From NCBI GenBank assembly GCA_023412745.1, contig JAEZBZ010000162.1:1-17928 (forward strand): 17,928 nt of DNA, written 5' to 3'. This document shows positions 1 to 5,302 of this stretch, piece after piece. A program made the position numbers and the translations under genes. Position 1 is the first letter of the stretch. Every line of letters starts with the position of its first letter. This DNA is from Pseudomonadota bacterium (GTDB taxonomy: Bacteria > Pseudomonadota > Alphaproteobacteria > Rhizobiales > Hyphomicrobiaceae). The notes under the pieces were generated by a model. It did not search any database and was not told where the DNA came from. It saw only the letters and a list, made by a program, of their open reading frames with translations.

Positions 1-145
1 CTTTCGGATAGAATACCTCCACTACGACGTTGGTTTTACAAAATCCTTCACGTCGGACGAATTGCCTGATTCGGATAACGGTGACAGGTTCAGCGTGGAT
101 GACGTTGACGTTATCCGAGCGGCCATAAGCTTCAAGATCAATTGA
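1..145 (+). CDS. Outer-membrane beta-barrel protein, C-terminal fragment
   Basis: This is the last 47 codons of a gene that begins left of the window; the frame starts at base 2 and ends at a TGA at 143-145. The fragment contains EYLHYDVGFTKSF, then an acidic hydrophilic stretch rich in Asp and Ser, then the ending IRAAISFKIN. Two alternating aromatic/hydrophobic strands separated by a polar loop, with a final strand close to the C-terminus, match the end of the small outer-membrane beta-barrel (Omp25/Omp31-like) proteins common in Rhizobiales. The last residue is Asn, not the usual Phe. The family is inferred from this short tail only, so the exact protein cannot be named. Confidence 0.55.
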   Translation, partial: FRIEYLHYDVGFTKSFTSDELPDSDNGDRFSVDDVDVIRAAISFKIN

Positions 146-271
146 CGGCTTCGAGCCGAAGATGGCCAAGGACCCGGCGTCGTCGCATTTGGGCTTCGCG
201 AGTGTCTGGCGTTGACCGTCGGCGTCGAACGATTTGGCTGAAGGACACACATCAGCCCGCCCTCCTTGATT

Positions 272-320
272 GGATCGTGCTTCTTATCGGAAAACCGGAT
301 CCAAGTTTTCCTGAAGCATT
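272..320. repeat. Rhizobial-type palindromic intergenic repeat
   Basis: The segment folds as a two-tier stem. Outer arms TGCTTC (278-283) and GAAGCA (313-318) match perfectly, and so do inner arms GGAAAAC (289-295) and GTTTTCC (305-311), around a CGGATCCAA-type centre. This layout and wording resemble the short palindromic repeats scattered between genes in Bradyrhizobium and Mesorhizobium genomes, whose cores read like GGAAAACCGGATCC. The family assignment is from memory of that pattern; the base pairing is seen directly. I found no second copy in the window. Confidence 0.5.
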
Positions 321-521
321 CGGTTCGTTCCCTCTCGCCATCCCTGCGCAAAGATGGCTCGACGTGCGGTCGTTTGTTTTTCGGCTGGTGCGACGGCGGC
401 GGTTTTAGCCGTACCGTTCAGTGCGGCGATCGCTTCCGTTGCAATGACTTACTTGAGCCACAACGTCTGCATCTGGCCCAGAGCGCGGCCGCGCCGAGTG
501 CATGTTGATCATCCGTTGGCA

Positions 522-553
522 AGAGGAAGCGGACTTCAAAGTCCGCTTCCTCT
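522..553 (-). terminator. Terminator-like hairpin after the O-acetylhomoserine sulfhydrylase gene
   Basis: Bases 522-536 (AGAGGAAGCGGACTT) are the exact reverse complement of 539-553, giving a 15-bp inverted repeat around a 2-base centre; in practice the loop is probably about 6 bases. It lies 43 bases beyond the stop codon of the minus-strand sulfhydrylase gene. No clear T-run follows on that strand, so either termination is not classically intrinsic or the hairpin protects the mRNA 3' end. Confidence 0.6.
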
Positions 554-596
554 CTGATCACCACCGAGGATGTAGCGCGCCAGCGCGCGCTTACCC

Positions 597-1895
597 TCAA
601 AGCCCAGCCAGCGCCTGATCGAGGTCCGCGATGATATCGGCTTTGTCTTCCAGGCCGATCGACAGTCGCACCACTTCTGCGCCGGCGCCCGCTGCCGTGC
701 GCTGTTCGTCGGTGAGCTGGCGGTGCGTGGTCGATGCCGGGTGGATCACGAGGCTGCGCGTGTCACCGATATTGGCGAGAAGCGAAAACAGCTTCAAGCT
801 GGAGACAAGCTTCACGCCGGCGTCGTAGCCGCCCTTTACGCCGAAGGTGAAGACGGCACCCGCGCCCAACGGTGAGAGGGACTTCTGCAGCGCGTGGTTC
901 TTGCTGTCGGCGAGGCCCGCGTAGTTGACCCAGGCGACCTTCGGATGCTTGGCGAGATATTCCGCGACGGCCTGCGCGTTTTCCGTGTGCCGGGCGATGC
1001 GCAGCGGCAGCGTCTCGATGCCGGTCAGGATCAGGAACGCGTTGAACGGCGAGATCGCTGGACCGAGATCGCGCAGCCCGAGCACACGCGCCGCAATCGC
1101 GAACGCGAAATTGCCGAACGTCTCGGCGAGCTTCATGCCGTTGTAGGACGGATTTGGATCGACCAGCGCCTTGTAGCGATGCTTGGCGCCGAGCCAGTCG
1201 AACGTGCCGCTGTCGACCAGCACGCCGCCGATTGAATTGCCGTGACCGCCAAGGAACTTTGTAAGAGAGTGCACGACGATGTCGGCCCCGTGCTCCTTTG
1301 GGCGGATCAGATAGGGCGTCGCCAGCGTGTTGTCGACGATCAGTGGCACGCCGGCCGCCTTGGCGATTTTCGAGATGGCCGGGAGATCGACCACGATGCC
1401 GCCGGGATTGGCGATCGATTCCACGAAGATGGCCTTGGTCTTCGGCGTCACCGCGCGCGCGAAGCTCTCCGGGTCGGTGGCATCGGCCCACACGACGTTC
1501 CAGTTGAACTTCTTGAACGAGTGATTGAACTGGTTGATCGAGCCGCCATAAAGCTGGCGCGCGGCGACGAATTCGTCACCCGGCTCCAGCAGGGTATGAA
1601 ACACGAGGAACTGCGCTGCGTGCCCAGAGGCGACCGCCAGGGCTGCCGTTCCGCCTTCAAGAGCTGCAACGCGCGACTCGAGCACGGCCTGCGTCGGGTT
1701 CGTGATACGGGTGTAAATATTGCCAAACGCTTCCAGCCCGAACAGCGAGGCGGCATGGTCCGCATCGTTGAACACGAAGGACGTGGTTTGATAGATCGGC
1801 GTCGCCCGCGCGCCAGTTGAAGGATCGGGCGCCGCGCCGGCGTGGATGGCGAGTGTGGCGAACCCAGGCGCGCCATTCTCTGGCTTGTCTGCCAT
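597..1895 (-). CDS. O-acetylhomoserine sulfhydrylase (PLP-dependent, Cys/Met metabolism family)
   Basis: This cytoplasmic PLP enzyme of 432 residues joins O-acetylhomoserine with sulfide to form homocysteine, the direct-sulfhydrylation route to methionine. The sequence shows the family's YTRITNPT motif near residue 61 (Tyr and Arg contact PLP phosphate of the partner subunit), Asp188 in VDNT (pyridine nitrogen), and the Schiff-base Lys213 in VHSLTKFLGGHG. Length and the N-terminal FATLAIHAGAAPDPSTGA fit the metY/cysD type (about 430 residues) better than the 380-400-residue cystathionine enzymes or MetZ. The ATG at 1893-1895 follows a good AGGGAG ribosome-binding site. It is transcribed alone, divergent from the DUF6455 gene, and ends before a strong hairpin. 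Family certainty is high; the split between O-acetyl- and O-succinylhomoserine use is inferred. Confidence 0.92.
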   Translation of the reverse strand: MADKPENGAPGFATLAIHAGAAPDPSTGARATPIYQTTSFVFNDADHAASLFGLEAFGNIYTRITNPTQAVLESRVAALEGGTAALAVASGHAAQFLVFHTLLEPGDEFVAARQLYGGSINQFNHSFKKFNWNVVWADATDPESFARAVTPKTKAIFVESIANPGGIVVDLPAISKIAKAAGVPLIVDNTLATPYLIRPKEHGADIVVHSLTKFLGGHGNSIGGVLVDSGTFDWLGAKHRYKALVDPNPSYNGMKLAETFGNFAFAIAARVLGLRDLGPAISPFNAFLILTGIETLPLRIARHTENAQAVAEYLAKHPKVAWVNYAGLADSKNHALQKSLSPLGAGAVFTFGVKGGYDAGVKLVSSLKLFSLLANIGDTRSLVIHPASTTHRQLTDEQRTAAGAGAEVVRLSIGLEDKADIIADLDQALAGL

Positions 1896-1973
1896 TGGAA
1901 ACTCCCTAGCGTGGTGAATGGGCTGTCAGCGCGAGCGAGATGCGCGTTCCGGCAAACTTAGCGGATCGCATGG

Positions 1974-1988
1974 GGGATAGGCTATCCC
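1974..1988. promoter_or_regulatory. Perfect GGGATAG/CTATCCC palindrome upstream of the sulfhydrylase gene
   Basis: GGGATAG (1974-1980) and CTATCCC (1982-1988) form a 7-bp perfect inverted repeat around a single G. It is about 80 bases upstream of the sulfhydrylase start. On the minus strand a weak -35-like TTGCAG lies just upstream, so the palindrome could sit on the promoter. The spacing suits a dimeric repressor operator, but I do not recognise the regulator. Confidence 0.35.
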
Positions 1989-2049
1989 GATTTCTCTGCA
2001 AAGCTCTGCATGATCCCAGGAGATGCCGGCGATCTGCCGCATGCGGTTG

Positions 2050-2063
2050 TTGATCTTAATCAA
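2050..2063 (+). promoter_or_regulatory. FNR/FixK-type box
   Basis: TTGATCTTAATCAA is an exact match to the FNR/FixK consensus TTGAT-N4-ATCAA. Its centre lies 67.5 bases upstream of the ATG at 2124. With the usual class II activation distance of -41.5, transcription would start near 2098 and leave a leader of about 26 bases containing a GGGGAGG ribosome-binding site. This predicts oxygen-limited activation of the DUF6455 gene by a FixK/FNR regulator. The box could in principle also influence the divergent sulfhydrylase gene. Confidence 0.7.
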
Positions 2064-2123
2064 AGCTCAGCATGTCCACCCTGACCATGCTTCCTCCAGA
2101 CCATTCAGGGGAGGAATTGCATC

Positions 2124-2396
2124 ATGCAATGGCCCGCCTACCGATGGCCGATGTATCATCGCGTTCTGCATCAGGCCGAGCACATGGATCACATGATGGA
2201 GCGTCTCCATGTGGATCCCGTGATGGCTGCCCGCCGCGATCAGGGAGATGCCATTCTTCACGCCTACGCCAATTGCCTGCATTGTCCGTTTGGGCGGGAG
2301 TGCGAGCGCTGGCTGAAACGCGACCCCGGTGCTCTGGACCCCGGCGAGCTATGTCCGAACATGCAGTTCTTCGCCGCCTGTCGCCGGTCAAGCTGA
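2124..2396 (+). CDS. DUF6455 family small cysteine-rich protein
   Basis: This is a 90-residue cytoplasmic protein with no signal peptide or membrane segment. The N-terminal half carries HMDHMMERLHVDP, and the C-terminal half has the cysteine set C51-x2-C54-x5-C60 (CLHCPFGREC), then ERWL, then C77 in ELCPN and C86. This order (M-x-RLxVDP, CxxCxxxxxC-xxWL, xxxCPN) matches what I know of DUF6455, a family of unknown function in alphaproteobacteria. The cysteine spacing suggests metal or iron-sulfur binding, which is inference. The ATG follows GGGGAGG with proper spacing, and a perfect FixK box lies upstream, so microaerobic or anaerobic expression is likely. It appears to be a single-gene unit before tRNA-Val. 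Confidence 0.75.
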   Translation: MQWPAYRWPMYHRVLHQAEHMDHMMERLHVDPVMAARRDQGDAILHAYANCLHCPFGRECERWLKRDPGALDPGELCPNMQFFAACRRSS

Positions 2397-2489
2397 CGCT
2401 AAACGTTCAGTCGGGGCTTTCAATTGGCCGCGCGTCGATGTAGAAGGCGCGGATCGTGGTGCTCGGCTCGGTCCGGGCGCGCATGGGGC

Positions 2490-2564
2490 GGGCGGTTAGC
2501 TCAGTGGTAGAGCGCCTCGTTTACACCGAGGATGTCGGGAGTTCGACCCTCTCACCGCCCACCA
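2490..2564 (+). tRNA. tRNA-Val (anticodon UAC), CCA encoded
   Basis: A full cloverleaf is visible. The acceptor GGGCGGT (2490-2496) pairs with ACCGCCC (2554-2560), followed by discriminator A and an encoded CCA at 2562-2564. The D-arm reads AGCTCAGTGGTAGAGC. The anticodon stem CCTCG/CGAGG encloses loop TTTACAC with anticodon TAC at 2522-2524. The T-arm GGGAG/CTCTC (one G-U pair) encloses TTCGACC. It reads Val GUA and GUG codons. Confidence 0.96.
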
Positions 2565-2771
2565 TTTCTATCAATCACTTAGCTCTGGATCACCGAGGCT
2601 TTCCTAAGGTTCGCGGAACTTGTGCGCGCCGGCCGTAAGCCCTTTGCCTGTTGCAACACCTCGATGGTGCGGAGGCGCTACCGACGCCACGCCGCGAATC
2701 ATGTAACTTATTGATTGGTTTGCGCTCCTGGCGCAGCACGCGCACGCGTCGTCACCTGAGCGAGGTTGGTC

Positions 2772-3053
2772 ATGTCCGACAAGACGGTTCTGGCGGTTCC
2801 CGGGAAGAAGATGTCGGTGCCCAAGGTGTTCAAACGGACACTGCAGATTTCCATGGCTGTGATGCTGACTGCGCTCGTCGCGCTCACCTTCGTGGTTGCC
2901 AACGGCATGCTGGTCGGCAAGGGCGGGCTGGCTCAGGCAACGTCGACCTGGCTCGGCTTCATTCAGCGATCGGACATCCAGGCGACGGTCATTCTCACCG
3001 CTGTTGTGAGCGTGCTGTTCGTCTATTGGCAGCGTGATCGCGAACGCCGATAA
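2772..3053 (+). CDS. Small two-helix membrane protein, unknown function
   Basis: This 93-residue protein begins with a polar, Lys-rich cytoplasmic segment (to about residue 23). A hydrophobic helix spans about 24-48, then comes a short Gly/Ser/Thr loop, a second helix spans about 69-86, and the protein ends in the basic QRDRERR. Basic residues at both ends suggest both termini in the cytoplasm. I do not recognise a named family. The ATG at 2772 follows GAGG at 2762-2765; a TTG two codons upstream is in frame but lacks better support. It follows tRNA-Val by about 200 bases and precedes two tandem hairpins, so it probably forms its own transcript. Confidence 0.7.
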   Translation: MSDKTVLAVPGKKMSVPKVFKRTLQISMAVMLTALVALTFVVANGMLVGKGGLAQATSTWLGFIQRSDIQATVILTAVVSVLFVYWQRDRERR

Positions 3054-3054
3054 G

Positions 3055-3107
3055 CCGGTCCCCTTGGACCGGACGGATGTTTGAAGCCAGGGGCAAAGTC
3101 CCTGGCT
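3055..3107 (+). terminator. Tandem hairpins after the small membrane protein gene
   Basis: Two perfect stem-loops follow the TAA at 3051-3053. The first is CCGGTCC (3055-3061), loop CCTT, GGACCGG (3066-3072). The second is AGCCAGGG (3085-3092), 7-base loop, CCCTGGCT (3100-3107), followed by CGTTGT. The second resembles an intrinsic terminator with a weak T-tract. Both are symmetric, so they may also serve the minus-strand gene ending at 3184. Confidence 0.6.
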
Positions 3108-3183
3108 CGTTGTACCCGCCCAGTGCGATGCCGTTGGTTTCGCGGATGATTTTGCCGCGACGCCCGCACGCGTCTAAGACCTG

Positions 3184-3486
3184 TTATTTGCCGCCGCCTT
3201 TGGGCGTGAAGGCCTTGCGCGCCCAGCACGGATATCCGCCATAGTTGCCGGACATGTCGGCCTCGATCGGGCAAGCTGCGGTCGGGTCGAGCGGCGCAAT
3301 CGGAAACGCCGGGATCTCACCATTGCTGGACTGGCGCGGTGGCTGATAGAGGCGCAAGCGCCCCCCTGGCGGCGCGATCGAGCGCTCGCTCGCGCCTCTG
3401 GTCCGATCCCGCCGCGCGTCGGAGATGGTGGTCATCGCCAGCAGGCAACCCAGGATGATCGAGAGACTGACGAGAACTCGCAGCAT
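3184..3486 (-). CDS. Small secreted protein, unknown function
   Basis: This is a 100-residue protein. The first 24 or so residues (MLRVLVSLSIILGCLLAMTT, then ISDA) form a Sec-type signal peptide with likely cleavage after SDA, before a basic RRDRTRG segment. The mature part of about 75 residues is rich in Pro, Arg and Gly, with two cysteines, in AACPIEAD and GGYPCWAR, that could form a disulfide. The Cys in the signal helix does not make a convincing lipobox. I do not recognise a characterised family; similar small secreted proteins are common in Bradyrhizobium relatives. The ribosome-binding site before the ATG is weak (GTGAGCGA). An EcfG-like promoter lies 38-62 bases upstream, which suggests a cell-envelope stress role. 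Confidence 0.65.
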   Translation of the reverse strand: MLRVLVSLSIILGCLLAMTTISDARRDRTRGASERSIAPPGGRLRLYQPPRQSSNGEIPAFPIAPLDPTAACPIEADMSGNYGGYPCWARKAFTPKGGGK

Positions 3487-3793
3487 GTTCGCTCACACGC
3501 GCCGTGGAAGGACTTAGCGCTGCAACCTGAGTGCGGTGGATTTGTTCCGCCCTGCGTGGACGAGGCTTGTGGCGAAAAGGGCAGGTGGCCGCTTCCACGT
3601 TCGCGATCCGGCAAAGTAGGCGATCGAGCGGCTGCGCTGGCGGCGTCGTGCTGGCCGCCGATGGGTGCGCGCTGGACGGGGGGATTGGGAACGGCGGCAG
3701 AGGCCGAGCCCCAACCGGCCGCAAAGCGCGTCAGCGCCTGATCCGAACTACGTTTCAGAAGGAATGGGGTGGCGACTAAGCCATTGAAAACAA
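3487..3793. other. Intergenic region, no gene seen
   Basis: About 300 bases lie between the secreted-protein start and the 3' end of tRNA-Asp, both on the minus strand. Open frames on both strands are arginine/alanine-rich by-products of GC content and have no ribosome-binding sites or recognisable domains. The supported contents are the EcfG-like promoter at 3524-3548 and a hairpin at 3781-3796. Confidence 0.55.
3524..3548 (-). promoter_or_regulatory. EcfG-like general stress promoter
   Basis: On the minus strand GGAAC (3548-3544) is followed after exactly 16 bases by GGTT (3527-3524). The alphaproteobacterial EcfG sigma consensus is GGAAC-N16/17-CGTT, so eight of nine positions match with allowed spacing. 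Transcription would start near 3515, about 29 bases before the ATG of the secreted protein. A single-base deviation and the GC-rich background leave room for chance. Confidence 0.4.

Positions 3794-3796
<3 letters not shown>
3781..3796 (-). terminator. Hairpin that includes the tRNA-Asp CCA end
   Basis: CCATTG (3781-3786), loop AAAA, CAATGG (3791-3796) is a perfect 6-bp inverted repeat. On the minus strand its 5' arm starts with the CCA tail of tRNA-Asp, and the loop reads TTTT. It could assist termination or compete with 3' processing. The stem is short and AT-containing, so it is weak. Confidence 0.35.
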
Positions 3797-3870
<74 letters not shown>

Positions 3871-3881
3871 TAAAATCGTCT

Positions 3882-3900
3882 GCGAGCCGGATTGGCTCGC
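3882..3900. other. Leader hairpin just 5' of tRNA-Asp
   Basis: GCGAGCC (3882-3888), loop GGATT, GGCTCGC (3894-3900) is a perfect 7-bp stem. It lies 11 bases upstream of the mature 5' end of the minus-strand tRNA and inside the predicted transcript leader, so it would be removed by RNase P. It may aid folding or processing of the precursor. Confidence 0.45.
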
Positions 3901-3913
3901 TGCCACGCGCGAT

Positions 3914-3942
3914 CCTTTACGTGACAAGGGCTGCCCCGTCAA
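3914..3942 (-). promoter_or_regulatory. Sigma-70-type promoter candidate for tRNA-Asp
   Basis: On the minus strand TTGACG (3942-3937), a 17-base spacer, and TAAAGG (3919-3914) form a promoter-like pair. The -35 matches five of six consensus bases and the -10 three of six. A start near 3907 would leave a leader of about 37 bases before the tRNA. Position and spacing are right; the -10 is weak. Confidence 0.4.
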
Positions 3943-4360
3943 GGTGATGCAGCAGACCAAATTGAGCGATGTGACGGTTTGTGACGCCTATCCCCGATTG
4001 GATGGCGGAAACTGGCGGGCGCCAGTGCCTGCCCAAGTTCCAATCATGGCGGCCGAATGATCACGCAATAGGCAGGTTGAGAGCCCGCCAGTGCCTTTGG
4101 CGGATACACCCGTTGCAGTCGCGCGGTCCTGCCGCAGGGGGTGCGATAGGATGTCCACTGCGGATCGCAAATTTCGTCACGAGTTCGCAACTATTCAGGA
4201 TCAGAACGGCCGCGCGTTTGGCGCCGGAATCGAATTCCTCATGACCGTCATCGCAGGACCTGGTCCTGCAGAGCGATCGGTCTGGAAGCGCCATCCGCCG
4301 GCTGACAAGTAACAGCGTGAGCGGCCGACTGAAGACCTCTCGCTTAACAAAAAATGGATC
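3943..4360. other. Intergenic region with repeats and possible RNA structure
   Basis: GATTGGA (3996-4002) pairs with TCCAATC (4039-4045) and encloses a second perfect stem, ACTGGCG (4011-4017) with CGCCAGT (4020-4026). The 11-mer CGCCAGTGCCT occurs twice (4020-4030 and 4086-4096), and GCCTGCC (4027-4033) can pair with GGCAGG at 4071-4076. A 17-base palindrome, GCAGGACC-T-GGTCCTGC, lies at 4253-4269. Apart from one doubtful small frame (4151-4312) I see no gene. The structure may be a decayed repeat or a small RNA. Confidence 0.4.
4151..4312 (+). CDS. Possible small protein of 53 residues, unknown
   Basis: The ATG at 4151 is preceded by AGGGGG (4136-4141) at usable spacing, and the frame runs 53 codons to TAA. 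The product starts MSTADRKFRHEFATIQDQ and has a short hydrophobic patch (GIEFLMTVIAG) but no clear membrane helix or known motif. Composition is less Arg/Ala-skewed than the surrounding by-product frames, which is the main argument for coding. A longer in-frame start at 4091 gives 73 residues but has no ribosome-binding site. A 17-base palindrome falls inside it. It could equally be non-coding. Confidence 0.3.
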   Translation: MSTADRKFRHEFATIQDQNGRAFGAGIEFLMTVIAGPGPAERSVWKRHPPADK

Positions 4361-4618
4361 ATGACAATGAGCAATATGCGATCGATGACGGCTGCGAACC
4401 ATGCCGCGATACAGGGCCAGGCCGATGCCATGGGGCCCATGGCCTGGATGATGGGTGTTGTGGAGCAGGTTCGCATGGCGGCCCAGCGGCGTACGGCGGT
4501 CGCCGAACTGAACGCCCTGGATGACCGAATGCTGCAGGACATTGGCGTCAAGCGTTCAGAGATTCCGGGAATCATTTACGGCTGTAGCCGCGATGTCAGC
4601 CGCCATCTGCGCGCCTGA
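4361..4618 (+). CDS. DUF1127 (YjiS-like) domain small protein
   Basis: This 85-residue protein has a Met/Ala-rich N-terminal half (to about residue 38) and a C-terminal DUF1127 signature. ELNALDDRMLQDIGVKRSEI spans residues 49-68 and matches the family pattern L-xx-Ldd-rxLxDIGxxRxxI. DUF1127 proteins are small helical, Arg-rich proteins of alphaproteobacteria; some take part in RNA maturation, phosphate or C-metabolism control, but no role can be assigned here. ATGs at 4361 and 4367 are both possible; the upstream ribosome-binding site is poor (GGA about 9 bases before 4361). It converges on the GNAT gene with a 44-base gap. Confidence 0.85.
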   Translation: MTMSNMRSMTAANHAAIQGQADAMGPMAWMMGVVEQVRMAAQRRTAVAELNALDDRMLQDIGVKRSEIPGIIYGCSRDVSRHLRA

Positions 4619-4662
4619 TACTCCGCGCAACGCGGACGCGCCATGTGGCGCAACGATGAGAC

Positions 4663-5220
4663 TCACGAAATCATGCGGCCGCTTTGTCGAGAGGCGGCCG
4701 CATCCTTTATCTGCTTGCGCAGGAACGCCACCGGAAGCCCCTCGCTGGCTGTCAGGGCGCGCACCCCGTGCGATGTGATCTCGTAACCGAGCCGGGCAAA
4801 GAACCCGACCGAGTTCATCGTCGCTTCCACCGACAGCACGTCGAAGCCGGCTTTGCGTGCCGCGGCTTCGGCGGTCTGCACAAGCTTGGAGCCGAGCCCC
4901 AATCCGGTAAACATTGGTCTCACGAAAACCCAGCGGATACGCGCCGCGGAGGCCGAACCGTCGCCCGCGGACCATCCCGACGTGCCGACCAGTTCGCCGG
5001 CGAGACGCGCACCAAACAGTTGCCCGCGCTGCATCGCTTCCGACAGCACGGCCGTATAGCTGGTGCCGTAGACGAGCGTGGTGAAGGCTAAAATCTCACC
5101 ATCGGTGAAGCTGTGGCCTGCCAGGACGCGGAATGACGTGGCATGGAGCGAGCGCACGTCAGCCAGATCGTCGGGGCCGATCGGTGCAATCTCAGCTCCT
5201 TGAGCAATCTCGTCCGTCAC
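4663..5220 (-). CDS. GNAT family N-acetyltransferase
   Basis: This 185-residue protein has the GNAT fold. An N-terminal segment (IAPIGPDDLADVRSLH) is followed by helices to about residue 65, then a central strand and the acetyl-CoA binding motif. RIRWVFVRPMFTGLGLGSKL (residues about 93-112) contains the R/Q-x-x-G-x-G/A-type pyrophosphate loop in the form FTGLGLGSKL. The later strand LSVEATMNSVGFFARLGYE matches motif B. It would transfer an acetyl group from acetyl-CoA to an unknown small-molecule or protein amine. The start is a GTG at 5218-5220 with only a distant GGA upstream; no better start precedes the conserved region. Its last codons lie within a 10-bp inverted repeat (4673-4703). Confidence 0.85.
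   Translation of the reverse strand: MTDEIAQGAEIAPIGPDDLADVRSLHATSFRVLAGHSFTDGEILAFTTLVYGTSYTAVLSEAMQRGQLFGARLAGELVGTSGWSAGDGSASAARIRWVFVRPMFTGLGLGSKLVQTAEAAARKAGFDVLSVEATMNSVGFFARLGYEITSHGVRALTASEGLPVAFLRKQIKDAAASRQSGRMIS
4673..4703. terminator. 10-bp inverted repeat between convergent genes, inside the GNAT 3' end
   Basis: ATGCGGCCGC (4673-4682) and GCGGCCGCAT (4694-4703) are perfect complements separated by 11 bases. The element overlaps the last codons of the minus-strand GNAT gene and lies 54 bases beyond the DUF1127 stop on the plus strand. It could act as a terminator for the DUF1127 transcript, with CATCCTTTAT following on that strand. Confidence 0.45.
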
Positions 5221-5302
5221 GGCGAGGTGTTCCAGCTTCGACGGTTTTCATATCACTGGCGTGACACACTAACTCACGAACCTGGGGATATGGTCAAGGT
5301 CT

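Larger units (their letters stand above)
146..596. other. Intergenic region without a convincing gene
   Basis: This 451-base stretch separates the end of the barrel protein from the end of the minus-strand sulfhydrylase. Open frames here are short, overlap each other and lack good ribosome-binding sites. The best is 354-557, with a hydrophobic start but a composition-driven tail, and I do not accept it. The recognisable contents are a palindromic repeat (272-320) and a strong inverted repeat (522-553), listed separately. Confidence 0.6.

Noticed and set aside
354..557. A 67-codon plus-strand frame with a hydrophobic N-terminus.
   Set aside because: The hydrophobic start is suggestive, but there is no ribosome-binding site and the end runs through the terminator hairpin of the opposite gene.
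1896..2049. Possible SAM-II riboswitch before the O-acetylhomoserine sulfhydrylase gene.
   Set aside because: A CGCGCTGA segment is present, but I could not find the following conserved loop and pseudoknot segment or the AAAGCTAAA-type 3' part; a covariance-model search would settle it.
2615..2640. GGAAC near 2616 as an EcfG promoter for the small membrane protein.
   Set aside because: At 16-17 bases downstream there is no CGTT or near match.
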